The notes beneath the pieces are model-generated. The model was not told where the DNA came from. It searched no databases and was given only the letters and a program-made list of their open reading frames with translations. From contig NZ_JAKSDZ010000009.1 in the NCBI RefSeq assembly GCF_023509475.1, positions 33,865 to 97,864 on the forward strand: DNA of 64,000 bases, given 5' to 3'. Source of the stretch: Aestuariirhabdus haliotis. Lineage in GTDB: Bacteria; Pseudomonadota; Gammaproteobacteria; Pseudomonadales; Aestuariirhabdaceae. The translations under genes were made by a program, and so were the position numbers. Shown here in pieces: positions 50,944 through 60,584 of the stretch; position 1 is the stretch's first letter, and each line of letters starts with the position of its first letter.

Positions 50944-53714
50944 TATGCCAGCCAGCGATCGAACAGTTCGTCGATTTGTGCCGTCTCCAACGGCAGGTTG
51001 AGTGAACTATTGAACTGCGCCTGACGCATCTGTTGCTCAAAGTCACTGTTGGACTGCTCACTCATTGCGATCAATGGAATGGTCGGCAGGCCTTCACTTT
51101 GATGCCAGCGTCGAATCCGTTGGGCAATGTCAAAACCGTCCTGTCCTTGGCTGGAACAATCGACGATGACCAGACGGTAATCACCACTGCGCAAGCTGTC
51201 CAGCGCCTGGTTGGCACTGATGGCAACGCCGGCCTGCAGTTGACGGGCCTCGGCCAAGTGCTGGATCTGCTGGCCGCGTGAGGCCTCCTGAGTGACCACC
51301 AGTAAGGATTCGTTGCGGGGTGTCGCAGGCTCTTCCCGGGGAGGAATCAAGTGGTTATGAAGCTCCTCGGCCAGAGTGGTACGCAGGGTGTAGTTGGCAA
51401 CGGGCTTGGTGAGAATTCGGGCAATGCCGGCGTTGCGAGAAATCAGTTTGCTGGGTGTATTGCTAATGCCGGTCAGCATGACAATGACCAGATCGCTAAA
51501 GTTGGAATCTTCCTTGATGCGGGTTGCCAGTTCCATGCCGGTCATGCCTGGCATATTGTGATCAAGTATCACTAAATCGAACGGGCTGTTGAGGTGTGCT
51601 TTGGTCCGTAGCAGAGCCAATGCCTCCTTGCCATCGGGGCAGGGATTGACTTCCATACCAAGGGCCAGGCATTGTTGGGTAAGCACCTTGAGGCAAGTGT
51701 CATTGTCATCCACAACCAGTGCGCGAACCCCTGAAAAATCATAGGTTTCGGTGGTTAACGCAGCATCATCATTGTTCACATAGGGCAGGATAAACCAGTA
51801 TCGACTACCCACACCGGAGGTGGACTCGATGCCCATCGTGCCGCTCATCTGGTTGATGACATGACGGGATACCAGTAGCCCCAAAGAATACTCGGCGCTA
51901 TTGCTGTCAAGAAAGTTGTGGGTGTCGATACGAGTGTTGAGCAAGAAATTACGCTCGTCTTCACTAATACCCTCGCTGCTGTCTTTAACCGAGAACAGAA
52001 TGCGTGGTTGCTGACTGGACGAATCCAGGGTAACGGATAACAGTACTTCACCTTTCTCTGTGGTGCGGAAGGACTGAGCCAGCATTGCCAGTAAAACATG
52101 CTTGAGTCGGACCGGGTCCCCATTGAGTGAATCAGGAATGCCGAGTTGAACGTAGCTAATCAGCTCTATGCCGCGTTGCTCTGCTGTTACCCGGTACTGG
52201 TCCAGGCAGGAATCGATAAGGCCGTGCAGGTCAAAACGAACATCGCTTAGGGTCATTTTTCCCGTTTCAAGTTTGCTGATGTCCTGTACTTCGTTCAACA
52301 GATTAAGCAGATCATTACCGGAATTATGAATGGTGCTTACATAATCCTTTTGTTTTGGGGTCAGGCTGCTCTCAATCAGCAGTTCACTCATGCCCAAAAT
52401 ACCATTCATAGGACCACGTAAGTTGTGGCTAATTTTAGAAAGAAGCTCACTTTTTGCAATCGCCGAGGCATTGCGTATGTTTTGCTCCTGTTGTTGCAGT
52501 TTTTGTTCTTTGCGCAGTAATCGGTGGCGCTTGGTGAATACCCAGGATTCACCGATGAGAGTCAAGCTGGCGATACTGATCGTTGACCAATTCAGGGTTT
52601 GGGTATCGATTCGGAGCAAGCCCAGAATGGCAATAAAATTAATGGCAGCAGCGACGGCAAAAGGACTTTGTGCGAGAAACAGTTCGGTGGCGCAGGGATA
52701 CCCTTTTCGAATGTAGTAGATGGTGGCCAGAAAAACACCGATGGCTGATAGCGTTGCGATAAAAATCGCCGCGGTCATTGGGAAACTATCACTTAATAGC
52801 AGCGATAGAGGCGCGCTCAGAAGCGGCATTCCCACCAATAGGCGAAAAGCTTGATCAATCAGGGGCTGGGTATGTACGGTGTCGAAAAAACGCCGAATCA
52901 ACTGCGAGCCTATGGCCGTGCCAAGCAACAGACACAGAATATAAACCTGCTCTTGCAGCCCCGGCCAATAGGGGAAGTAGGCGGCCAGCAACCCTTGCCA
53001 GCAGGCCTGGAACAGTAATCCGATCACCATAAACAGGGCCAGATAGAGGAAGCTGCGATCGCGAAAACTGAACCAGCACAGCAGGTTATAAATGGCCGTG
53101 CCAAGAAACAGGCCAAAGAGCAAGCCGCTGGCCCAATGACTGGTATCCTTATTGCCAATTAACTGGTCGGCAGAGGCCAGGCTAAGGCCGATATTGAGAG
53201 CCCGTTTGGAAGCCAGTCGCAGGTACACTTCCTGTACTTGCTGGCCGGGCTCGAGTTGTAGCGGAAAGATAAAATTGCGCGAGTTAATCGGCCGTGTCGG
53301 ATAAGGGTGATTGGCACCGGTTTGGGTCGCTAGCCAGCCTTGCTGGCTGGGTTGAAACAGCTGGATGTCGCTGACGTCGGGAGGAGAAACCACCAGATAA
53401 GGGGCTTGGCTTCCCGCAGGAATCAGCAGGCGGATACGAATCCATAGGGCCGCATCGGTCAAACCCAGACGCAGGTTTTCCTGACGGGAGGGTGAAAAAC
53501 GGTTGATGTAATACTGGGAAACCAGTTCATCGATGGATACGTTGGCGCTGTGGTCAACATAGGTATCGACGCTGCCCACCAAGTTGAATTGAAAACTGCC
53601 GGCGGGTAACTCCACGTTGGCTGTGGAGAGGCTGGATAGAGATATCAGCAGCGAAAACAAGGCGCTGGCTAACAGTCTATGAATAGTACTCACCTGTGGT
53701 TTCATCCCTGACAC
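50943..53714 (-). CDS. retS: RetS-like hybrid sensor histidine kinase (7TMR-DISM)
   Basis: About 923 residues with the RetS/LadS layout. Signal peptide, then periplasmic DISMED2 sensor domain to about 175, seven transmembrane helices (about 185-385), HisKA with His430 (KISHNLRGPMNG), HATPase region (520-665), REC1 (680-800, Asp718, intact acidic pair and Lys) and REC2 (815-920, Asp852 but no acidic pair or Lys). The ATP site looks degraded: no N-box Asn, DSSEGIS instead of DxGxG. In P. aeruginosa RetS inhibits GacS and promotes planktonic life; retS-purD-purH-fis order agrees. GTG 53714 has ggag 7 bases upstream. Confidence 0.82.
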   Translation of the reverse strand: MSGMKPQVSTIHRLLASALFSLLISLSSLSTANVELPAGSFQFNLVGSVDTYVDHSANVSIDELVSQYYINRFSPSRQENLRLGLTDAALWIRIRLLIPAGSQAPYLVVSPPDVSDIQLFQPSQQGWLATQTGANHPYPTRPINSRNFIFPLQLEPGQQVQEVYLRLASKRALNIGLSLASADQLIGNKDTSHWASGLLFGLFLGTAIYNLLCWFSFRDRSFLYLALFMVIGLLFQACWQGLLAAYFPYWPGLQEQVYILCLLLGTAIGSQLIRRFFDTVHTQPLIDQAFRLLVGMPLLSAPLSLLLSDSFPMTAAIFIATLSAIGVFLATIYYIRKGYPCATELFLAQSPFAVAAAINFIAILGLLRIDTQTLNWSTISIASLTLIGESWVFTKRHRLLRKEQKLQQQEQNIRNASAIAKSELLSKISHNLRGPMNGILGMSELLIESSLTPKQKDYVSTIHNSGNDLLNLLNEVQDISKLETGKMTLSDVRFDLHGLIDSCLDQYRVTAEQRGIELISYVQLGIPDSLNGDPVRLKHVLLAMLAQSFRTTEKGEVLLSVTLDSSSQQPRILFSVKDSSEGISEDERNFLLNTRIDTHNFLDSNSAEYSLGLLVSRHVINQMSGTMGIESTSGVGSRYWFILPYVNNDDAALTTETYDFSGVRALVVDDNDTCLKVLTQQCLALGMEVNPCPDGKEALALLRTKAHLNSPFDLVILDHNMPGMTGMELATRIKEDSNFSDLVIVMLTGISNTPSKLISRNAGIARILTKPVANYTLRTTLAEELHNHLIPPREEPATPRNESLLVVTQEASRGQQIQHLAEARQLQAGVAISANQALDSLRSGDYRLVIVDCSSQGQDGFDIAQRIRRWHQSEGLPTIPLIAMSEQSNSDFEQQMRQAQFNSSLNLPLETAQIDELFDRWLA

Positions 53715-53769
53715 GGCAATACTCCGGGCTGTTGAACAATTGATTATATCCAAATCCCGAAGGGAGTCT

Positions 53770-53803
53770 AAGGGCGCCGACGGTGATGTATACCGGTGCC
53801 CTT
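53770..53803 (-). terminator. Candidate hairpin terminator after purD
   Basis: aagggcgccg pairs with cggtgccctt with one G-U pair, between the purD stop and the retS start region. Only a short T stretch follows, so strength is uncertain. Confidence 0.35.
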
Positions 53804-53820
53804 ATTCGGTCTGATCAGCC

Positions 53821-55113
53821 TTACGTCTGGGTTTCTTCCCGGGCGATGGCTCGCCAGGCAATATCGCTGCGATAGAAGACACCTTCCCAGCTGATTTTCT
53901 GCGCCAGTTGATAGGCGCTTTGCTGGGCCTGGGCAACACTGTTACCGAGTGCTGTGGCGCAGAGTACCCGTCCACCATTGGTCACTACATTGGCCTCGTT
54001 CAATTCGGTGCCGGCGTGAAATACTTTGCCATGCTCGCTGGTCGCCTCATCCAGGCCAGAAATGACAGACCCCTTGGCATAGCTGGAGGGATAACCTCCG
54101 GCGGCTAATACTACCCCTACGCTGGCGCGAGGATCCCAGTCGGCCTTGGCAGTATCAAGGCGTTTCTCCAGCGCCGCCTGGCAGAGTTCAACCAGGCTGG
54201 ACTTGAGGCGCAGCATGATGGGTTGGGTTTCCGGGTCGCCGAAACGGCAGTTGTATTCGATCACCTTGGGGGCACCCTGGGCGTCGATCATCAAACCGGC
54301 ATAGAGAAAACCGGTGTAGTCGTTCCCTTCAGCCGCCATACCCTGAACGGTCGGTATAATCACCTCATCCATCACCCTCTGGTGTACCTCGGGGGTAACT
54401 ACGGGCGCCGGGGAATAGGCGCCCATGCCGCCCGTGTTGGGTCCGGTATCACCATCGCCAACGCGTTTGTGATCCTGGCTGGTCGCCATGGGCAGAATAT
54501 TCTTGCCATCGACCATCACGATAAAGCTGGCTTCTTCGCCAGTAAGAAATTCCTCGATCACGACGCGGCAGCCCGCATCGCCAAAGGCGTTACCGGACAG
54601 CATATCGCGCACCGCATCTTCGGCCTGAGCAAGGGTCTCGGCGACGATAACGCCCTTGCCGGCTGCCAGGCCATCGGCCTTGACCACGATCGGCGCGCCG
54701 ACCTGTTGCAGGTACGCCAGCGCCGGTTCGACCTCGGTAAAATTCTGGTACGCAGCCGTAGGTATCTGGTGACGAGCCAGGAAATCTTTGGTAAACGCCT
54801 TGGATCCCTCGAGTTGGGCCGCGCCCTGGCTTGGGCCAAAGCAGGCGAGACCGCGGGCCTCGAAGTAATCGACAATGCCATCCACCAAAGGCGCTTCCGG
54901 CCCCACAATGGTCAACCCAACCCGGTTTTGCTCGGCGAAATCGGCCAATGCCTGCTGGTCGCCAACCTGGATAGCAACATTACTCAGGCCCGGCTCATTA
55001 GCTGTGCCAGCGTTACCCGGAGCAACGAAAACCTGTTCCACCTGTGGATCCTGAGCCGCTTTCCAGGCCAGGGCGTGTTCACGACCACCACTTCCAATAA
55101 CCAGAATATTCAT
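53821..55113 (-). CDS. purD: Phosphoribosylamine--glycine ligase
   Basis: Makes GAR from phosphoribosylamine, glycine and ATP, the second step of purine synthesis. 430 residues. ATP-grasp enzyme beginning MNILVIGSGGREHALAWK, with PEAPLVDGI, VKADGLAAGKGV, EFLTGEEAS, NTGGMGAYSP and EYNCRFGDPE. ATG 55113 lies about 7 bases from aagggg; an adjacent ATG (55116) is possible. Ten bases downstream of purH. Confidence 0.97.
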   Translation of the reverse strand: MNILVIGSGGREHALAWKAAQDPQVEQVFVAPGNAGTANEPGLSNVAIQVGDQQALADFAEQNRVGLTIVGPEAPLVDGIVDYFEARGLACFGPSQGAAQLEGSKAFTKDFLARHQIPTAAYQNFTEVEPALAYLQQVGAPIVVKADGLAAGKGVIVAETLAQAEDAVRDMLSGNAFGDAGCRVVIEEFLTGEEASFIVMVDGKNILPMATSQDHKRVGDGDTGPNTGGMGAYSPAPVVTPEVHQRVMDEVIIPTVQGMAAEGNDYTGFLYAGLMIDAQGAPKVIEYNCRFGDPETQPIMLRLKSSLVELCQAALEKRLDTAKADWDPRASVGVVLAAGGYPSSYAKGSVISGLDEATSEHGKVFHAGTELNEANVVTNGGRVLCATALGNSVAQAQQSAYQLAQKISWEGVFYRSDIAWRAIAREETQT

Positions 55114-55123
55114 CATGATCCCC

Positions 55124-56704
55124 TTAGTGACGGAAGTGGCGCATGCCGGTGAATACCATGGCCATACCGGCCTCATTGGCGGCGTCGATCACTTCCTGGT
55201 CACGCATTGAACCGCCGGGTTGTACGACCGCACTGATGCCCGCGTTGGCGGCTGCATCGATGCCATCCCGGAAAGGGAAGAAGGCGTCGGAGGCCATCAC
55301 GGAGCCTTTGACCTCAAGGCTTTCGTCGGCGGCCTTGATGCCGGCAATGCGAGCACTGTAGACCCGGCTCATCTGGCCGGCGCCGACACCGATGGTTTGT
55401 CCGTTGCGGGCATAAACGATGGCGTTGGACTTAACAAACTTGGCGACTCGCCAGGCGAACAGCAGATCATTGAGTTCGCTGGGGCTCGGCTGGCGCTCGG
55501 ACACTACCTTGAGGTCCTGGGCGGTGACGCTGCCCAGATCGTTGTCCTGAACCAGTAAACCACCGTTGACACGCTTGTAGTCAAAACCGGCGATGCGTTC
55601 AGCAGGCCATTGGCCACATTCCAGCAGGCGAACATTCTGCTTTTGCGCCAGGACTTCGGCCGCAGCGCTACTGATGCTGGGGGCAATTATTACCTCGACG
55701 AACTGACGATCGATGATCGCCTGGGCCGTGCCGGCATCCAGCTCGCGGTTAAAGGCAATAATACCGCCAAACGCCGAAGTAGGATCGGTTTGATAGGCCA
55801 GCAGATAAGCGTCCAGCGGGGTCTCCCCCAGGGCAACGCCACATGGGTTGGCATGCTTGACGATAACGCAGGCGGGCTCGTCAAACGACTTGACGCATTC
55901 CAGGGCGGCATCGGTGTCGGCGACATTATTAAAGGAGAGCTCCTTGCCTTGCAGTTGTTTGGCTGTGGCCACACTGGCCTCGCCGGGGTTACTCTCAACA
56001 TAGAACGCGGCACGCTGATGAGGATTTTCGCCGTAGCGCATATCCTGGGCTTTGTTCAGCTGGGAATTGAAGGTGCGCGGGAAGGAATCAACCGTCTCAC
56101 CCTGAGTCCGGCAACCCAGGTAGTTGGCGATGGCACCGTCATAACCTGCGGTGTGTTCAAAGGCCTTTACCGCCAGATCGAAGCGGGTGACCTGGCTGAG
56201 GCCATCGCTGTTCTGGTCGAGCTCATCCAGAATCGGCTGATAATCGGAGCTGTTGACCACGATGGCGACAAAATTGTGGTTCTTGGCGGCGGCTCGAACC
56301 ATGGTCGGGCCACCGATATCAATGTTCTCGATCGCCATAGGCAGATCGCAATCGTCACGGGCGATGGTGGCTTCGAACGGGTAGAGATTGACCACAACCA
56401 TATCGATGGGCTGGATACCATGCTGCTGCATGACCTCATCATCCTGACCACGGCGTCCGAGTACGCCACCGTGTATTTTCGGGTGCAGGGTTTTAACCCG
56501 ACCATCCATCATTTCGGGGAATCCGGTGTAGTCTGATACTTCCACCGCAGGAATGTCGTTCTCGGTCAGCAGGCGGAAGGTGCCGCCAGTAGAAAGAATC
56601 TCTATGCCGCGTTGGTGCAAACTCTGGGCAAATTCCACGATGCCGGATTTATCGGAAACACTGATCAGTGCTCTGCGAACGGGGAGGATGTTGTGTTCAG
56701 CCAT
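55124..56704 (-). CDS. purH: Bifunctional AICAR transformylase / IMP cyclohydrolase
   Basis: Last two steps of IMP synthesis. 526 residues. The N-terminal MGS-like cyclohydrolase domain covers about 10-195 ([32 protein letters not shown]). The transformylase domain follows, with [17 protein letters not shown], the SNAIVYA stretch and a final [13 protein letters not shown]. Upstream of purD in the same unit. A terminator separates it from fis, so purH has its own promoter in 56705-56758. Confidence 0.97.
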   Translation of the reverse strand: MAEHNILPVRRALISVSDKSGIVEFAQSLHQRGIEILSTGGTFRLLTENDIPAVEVSDYTGFPEMMDGRVKTLHPKIHGGVLGRRGQDDEVMQQHGIQPIDMVVVNLYPFEATIARDDCDLPMAIENIDIGGPTMVRAAAKNHNFVAIVVNSSDYQPILDELDQNSDGLSQVTRFDLAVKAFEHTAGYDGAIANYLGCRTQGETVDSFPRTFNSQLNKAQDMRYGENPHQRAAFYVESNPGEASVATAKQLQGKELSFNNVADTDAALECVKSFDEPACVIVKHANPCGVALGETPLDAYLLAYQTDPTSAFGGIIAFNRELDAGTAQAIIDRQFVEVIIAPSISSAAAEVLAQKQNVRLLECGQWPAERIAGFDYKRVNGGLLVQDNDLGSVTAQDLKVVSERQPSPSELNDLLFAWRVAKFVKSNAIVYARNGQTIGVGAGQMSRVYSARIAGIKAADESLEVKGSVMASDAFFPFRDGIDAAANAGISAVVQPGGSMRDQEVIDAANEAGMAMVFTGMRHFRH

Positions 56705-56758
56705 AGTCTTATAGTTCGATAAAGTTGATAAGGACGAAGAAAGGGGTGTCGGTAACGT

Positions 56759-56789
56759 AAAAAGGCGGATTAGTGATAATCCGCCTTTT
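56759..56789 (-). terminator. Intrinsic terminator after fis
   Basis: 13-bp perfect stem aaaaggcggatta/taatccgcctttt with loop gtga. On the minus strand it is followed by a run of T. It ends the dusB-fis operon before purH. Confidence 0.9.
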
Positions 56790-56802
56790 GCTTAATCGTT
56801 GT

Positions 56803-57120
56803 TTAAAGCAAACCGTACTGCTTGAGCTTTTTGCGCAGGGTGCCTCGATTCAATCCCAGCATGATCGAGGCTTTGGTCTGGTTGCCCTTAACGTTGGCCA
56901 TAACCACTTCCAGCAGCGGCGCTTCGACCTCGGACAACACCATCTGGTAGACGTCGGTGACAGACTGCCCTTCCAGGTGCGCAAAGTAGTTAACCAGGGC
57001 ATTCTCGACGCAGTCACGCAGAGTCTCACCCTGCTCGGCGGGTTGCTGGGTCAGGTGCTGGCGCAGATTCACGTCCGACGGTGACATCTGTTCGTTCGGG
57101 GCTAGTTCAGGTGCAGTCAT
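56803..57120 (-). CDS. fis: DNA-binding protein Fis
   Basis: Nucleoid protein and growth-phase regulator of rRNA and other promoters. 105 residues (98 in E. coli, extended at the N-terminus). Central dimerisation helices (about 30-75) and the C-terminal helix-turn-helix [25 protein letters not shown] are intact. The start overlaps the dusB stop by four bases, so fis is co-expressed with dusB. Confidence 0.97.
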   Translation of the reverse strand: MTAPELAPNEQMSPSDVNLRQHLTQQPAEQGETLRDCVENALVNYFAHLEGQSVTDVYQMVLSEVEAPLLEVVMANVKGNQTKASIMLGLNRGTLRKKLKQYGLL

Positions 57121-58106
57121 GCCGCAATTTCCTCATTGTTAATTAAGTGTTCACAGAACTGCAGAACACTTTCGCACTGGGCTTGAGCACTATCGAGTCG
57201 GACAAAATCCCGTCGAAACGCGCTACCGCCTGGCTGTGGGTTGGTATACCAGGCGACATGCTTACGTGCGATGCGCACGCCCAGATATTCGCCGTAAAAG
57301 GCGTGAATACTGTTCAGATGCTCGAGCAGTATGGACTGGAACTCTTGCGTGTCGATGGTGCCCAGGGAGGTGCCGGTACTCAGGTAATGGTTAATTTCGC
57401 GGAAAATCCAGGGCCGGCCGTGGGCTCCGCGTCCAATCATTACACCGTCAGCACCGGTGTAGTCGAGAACAGACCTGGCATCGGCCGGGCTGTTAATGTC
57501 TCCGTTGGCGATGACCGGAAGGGACACCGCCTGTTTGATATTGGCAATGGTGTCGTATTCCACCTCGCCCTTGTAAGCGCAGGCTCGTGTGCGGCCATGC
57601 ACCGCGATGGCTCGAATGCCACTGTCTTCGGCAATGCGGGCGATCGTGACCCCGTTACGATGTTCGGGACTCCAGCCGGTACGGATCTTGACCGTAACGG
57701 GCACGTTGACCGCGTTGACCACCGACTGCAGGATATCGCGCACCAGCGGTTCATCACGCAGCAAAGCAGAGCCGGCGGCCTTGTTGCAGACCTTCTTGGC
57801 CGGGCAACCCATATTGATGTCGACAATCTGTGCCCCCAGGCGAACGCTCTCCTGGGCGGCCTGGGCCATCATCTGTGGATCACTGCCCGCGATCTGTACC
57901 GAGCGAGGTTCGCTCTCTCCCTGATGATTAAGGCGCAGCTGGGACTTGCGGGTTTTCCACAGGCGCTGGTCACTGGTGACCATTTCAGAGACCACTAACC
58001 CCGCCCCGAGTCGCCGGCACAGCAGGCGAAAAGGCTGATCTGTTACCCCGGCCATAGGGGCCAGAACAACGGGGTTTTCAATCTGGTAAGGACCTATTTC
58101 AAACAC
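57117..58106 (-). CDS. dusB: tRNA-dihydrouridine synthase B
   Basis: FMN enzyme that reduces U17 in tRNAs. 329 residues. TIM barrel beginning [15 protein letters not shown], catalytic Cys in [18 protein letters not shown], then KIRTGW, VHGRTR and VIANGDI. Starts at GTG 58106. First gene of the dusB-fis operon, with a GC-rich-discriminator promoter upstream. Confidence 0.96.
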   Translation of the reverse strand: MFEIGPYQIENPVVLAPMAGVTDQPFRLLCRRLGAGLVVSEMVTSDQRLWKTRKSQLRLNHQGESEPRSVQIAGSDPQMMAQAAQESVRLGAQIVDINMGCPAKKVCNKAAGSALLRDEPLVRDILQSVVNAVNVPVTVKIRTGWSPEHRNGVTIARIAEDSGIRAIAVHGRTRACAYKGEVEYDTIANIKQAVSLPVIANGDINSPADARSVLDYTGADGVMIGRGAHGRPWIFREINHYLSTGTSLGTIDTQEFQSILLEHLNSIHAFYGEYLGVRIARKHVAWYTNPQPGGSAFRRDFVRLDSAQAQCESVLQFCEHLINNEEIAA

Positions 58107-58211
58107 TTGTCAGTCGCCGCATCATCAGCAGAGGTTAGAATTTTGGGTTCTAGCGGCAGGTCAGCGCGGAGGAAAGCTGGTTAAAAATGAACCTGTCGCT
58201 CAGGGGGCGGT

Positions 58212-58240
58212 ATCATACTCCCTTGGCGACAGGCGATAAA
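58212..58240 (-). promoter_or_regulatory. dusB-fis promoter with GC-rich discriminator
   Basis: On the minus strand: -35 tttatc (58235-58240), 17-bp spacer, -10 tatgat (58212-58217), then the discriminator accgcccc. A GC discriminator is the hallmark of stringently controlled fis promoters. An inverted repeat cctgtcgc/gcgacagg encloses it. The leader would be about 100 nt. Confidence 0.55.
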
Positions 58241-58295
58241 GCAAAAAATGGTCGATTTCAGATAACTTCTGGTGAAAAAATACCCAGCAAAAAGA

Positions 58296-59441
58296 TCAGG
58301 GGATCGGGTAGAAAGCGAGACTGTAGTTGACCGCTTTCTGGCCTGGGTCAACGATCTCCAGCGCCAGGTGAATCGGCGTACGGCTGGGCATTTCGCGAGC
58401 TCCCGCCAGCTCCCCGGCCAGGTACTCATCGGGTGTGAAACGGCGGGAGGCGACCAGATTACCGGCCAGATCGGAAAAACTCAGTTCAATCGCCGGAAAC
58501 GGTTGGGTATAGGTGGCCAGATTATTAATGATGGCATCGACCACCAGCGCGTTTTCGAACCGGGGGTGGCTTCTGACGACCAGGTTAGTGCCACGAATGG
58601 CGTCGATATTGACCTTGTCCGGCAAACGGCAGCCGAGCTGCTCGCAGGCGATCTGGTAATAAGGGCGAAGACTGTCCTGACGGGCCAGCTGGTCACGATC
58701 GTACCAGGCAAATTGCAGCGTCAGGGCGATTGCGGCGATCAGGCTCAAGATGGCGCTGGTGATGGTTTTCCAACGACCGGCACTGTCCGGTAGATGGAGG
58801 TTCAGTGGTTCATCGTTGAGCTCGTGAAGCACCCGTTTGTCGGCCCGCATCCCGGTCAGGCTGTTGTCAGCCGTCTTGGTTTTCGGGGTGGTTGCTGGGG
58901 CCATGGTGCTATCACCCAATGCCGACAGGCTGGAGTCGGAAAAATCGGGTTCAGCATCCAGCCCCCAGTTATCGCTGGTGTCTGGTTTGCCGGGCACTTT
59001 CTCGACCGACAGGGGTTCGGGGGACGGTTCGTGCTCTTTTTCCAGCTCTTCGAGCATCTCCATGGCCCAGCTTTCGTCGGCGGCACTGCTGTGAGCATCG
59101 ACCAGATCGCTTTCGCCGGTAAAGGTACCGGTTTCTTCCGGGCTCCAGGCGTTCAGGTTCTGAAAGTCATCGCTGAGCTCAAATTCATCCTTGGCTTTTT
59201 GGGGCGGTTCACTGGGCTTTGCGGGTGCGGCTTTGGGCGCCTGGGGGGCAGCAGGTTTGGTGTTGGCACCGCTTTGCTTGGCGGGTGTCGCGCCGGGCTG
59301 ACCGACAATATGATTGGTGGCCTTGAAGACATGCAGGCAGGAGCCACAGCGTACCGAGCCATTGGCTGCTTGTAGCTGGGCTCGAGTAAGGCGGAATGCA
59401 GTCTGGCATTGGGGGCAGCGGGTGACCCAGGTTTTGCTCAT
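58296..59441 (-). CDS. DUF3426 zinc-ribbon membrane protein
   Basis: 381 residues, function unknown. An N-terminal MJ0042-type zinc ribbon has two CxxC pairs (CPQC, CGSC) in the first 40 residues. A long Pro/Ala/Lys and then acidic low-complexity linker covers about 45-205. One transmembrane helix lies near 228-248 (ITSAILSLIAAIALTLQFAW). The C-terminal part is a DUF3426 beta-rich domain, probably periplasmic. Downstream of prmA in the same direction, as in Pseudomonas. Confidence 0.85.
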   Translation of the reverse strand: MSKTWVTRCPQCQTAFRLTRAQLQAANGSVRCGSCLHVFKATNHIVGQPGATPAKQSGANTKPAAPQAPKAAPAKPSEPPQKAKDEFELSDDFQNLNAWSPEETGTFTGESDLVDAHSSAADESWAMEMLEELEKEHEPSPEPLSVEKVPGKPDTSDNWGLDAEPDFSDSSLSALGDSTMAPATTPKTKTADNSLTGMRADKRVLHELNDEPLNLHLPDSAGRWKTITSAILSLIAAIALTLQFAWYDRDQLARQDSLRPYYQIACEQLGCRLPDKVNIDAIRGTNLVVRSHPRFENALVVDAIINNLATYTQPFPAIELSFSDLAGNLVASRRFTPDEYLAGELAGAREMPSRTPIHLALEIVDPGQKAVNYSLAFYPIP

Positions 59442-59539
59442 AGTTAACTACTTTATTGTTACGGGAGGAGATCCCTTCATCCTGATCTGTTCGAGTGTAT
59501 CCAATATAGGCCCTGCAGCGCTAGTCACTGACGGGATGA

Positions 59540-60421
59540 TCAAACGCGCTTCGTCCCATAAAGCAGAACCCAGTCACCTTTTGTTCGCGGCGGTTGCATG
59601 TCGAAGGTGGTCGCATAGGTGGCCATTACCGCATCTGCTTGCTCGATGAGAATCCCGGACAGGGCGAGTTGTCCTCCGGGTTTGATCAGGGCATCCAGAA
59701 TCGGGTGCAGCTGTTGCAATGGGCCTGCGAGAATATTGGCCACCACCAGATCGGCCGTTACTCTGGGGGTGTCTTCAGGCAGGAACAGGCTCATTTTGTC
59801 GCTGGCTAACTGATTGCGCTGGAGATTATCGGCGCTGGCTTCCAGTGCCTGGGGGTCATAGTCGACACCGGTAACGTGGACCGCATCCAGCAGCAAAGCG
59901 GCAATGCCCAGAATGCCGGAGCCGCAGCCATAATCGACCAGGCTCTTTCCGGCCAGATCCTGACTGTCGAGCCATTCGAGGCACATAGCGGTGGTTGGAT
60001 GAGTGCCGGTACCGAACGCCAGGCCAGGATCCAGCATTAAGTTGGCGGCCGTTGGATCGGGCACCGGCTTCCAGCTGGGACAGACCCACAAGCGTTGGCC
60101 AAAGCGCATGGGCTCGAAGTGAGTCATCCATTCGCGTACCCAGTCCTTGTCTTCCAGAATCTCGACCTGGTGCCGAGGCAGTTCCGTTGGGGTCGCCGCC
60201 TGGAGTTGCTGCAGCACAGCCTCCATATCGGCATTGGCTTCGAACAGCGCAGTCAGGCGAGTGTGATCCCACATCGGCGTGTATTCCGGGGTGGGCTCGA
60301 ACAGGGCCTGATTTTTGCCATCTTCCAGGGTGACCGCGGAGGCTCCGAAGGCCAGTAGCAGGCCTTCATAGTGCTCGACGTCCGCCGGCGTAATGTCGAG
60401 TCGTAACTGCAGCCAGGCCAT
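59540..60421 (-). CDS. prmA: Ribosomal protein L11 methyltransferase
   Basis: Trimethylates L11 at the N-terminal amino group and two lysines. 293 residues. N-terminal substrate domain (about 1-85), linker, and the SAM fold with LVDYGCGSGILGIAALLL (motif I) and VVANILAGPL. ATG 60421 with ggag 5 bases upstream is chosen over the longer in-frame ATG at 60466, which would start on the -10. Divergent from the GGDEF fusion gene; the usual accBC genes are not upstream. Confidence 0.96.
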   Translation of the reverse strand: MAWLQLRLDITPADVEHYEGLLLAFGASAVTLEDGKNQALFEPTPEYTPMWDHTRLTALFEANADMEAVLQQLQAATPTELPRHQVEILEDKDWVREWMTHFEPMRFGQRLWVCPSWKPVPDPTAANLMLDPGLAFGTGTHPTTAMCLEWLDSQDLAGKSLVDYGCGSGILGIAALLLDAVHVTGVDYDPQALEASADNLQRNQLASDKMSLFLPEDTPRVTADLVVANILAGPLQQLHPILDALIKPGGQLALSGILIEQADAVMATYATTFDMQPPRTKGDWVLLYGTKRV

Positions 60422-60465
60422 AGAAGCTCCATAAGGGGAAAGAATAAGAGATCGATAAGGCGGCA

Positions 60466-60471
60466 ATTATA
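60466..60471 (-). promoter_or_regulatory. -10 element for prmA
   Basis: Perfect tataat on the minus strand, about 45 bp before the prmA start. The -35 region (60489-60494) is poor. Confidence 0.45.
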
Positions 60472-60514
60472 GGAGCACGTTGCTGCTTACTACCAGCATT
60501 CATATTGGCGTTCA

Positions 60515-60543
60515 TTGCAAATAGACGGAGTGCTGACCACAAT
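60515..60543 (+). promoter_or_regulatory. Candidate promoter for the SBP-PAS-GGDEF gene
   Basis: -35 ttgcaa (60515-60520), 17-bp spacer, -10 cacaat (60538-60543), about 40 bp before ATG 60585. Confidence 0.4.
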
Positions 60544-60584
60544 AAAGACTGGTTTACTGTCACGGATTGGACAAAACCCTGCCT

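Noticed and set aside
54223..55152. Open frame antisense to purD (about 309 codons)
   Set aside because: A shadow of the codon bias of purD; no family features.
55610..56536. Open frame antisense to purH (about 308 codons)
   Set aside because: Shadow of purH; no domain or ribosome site.
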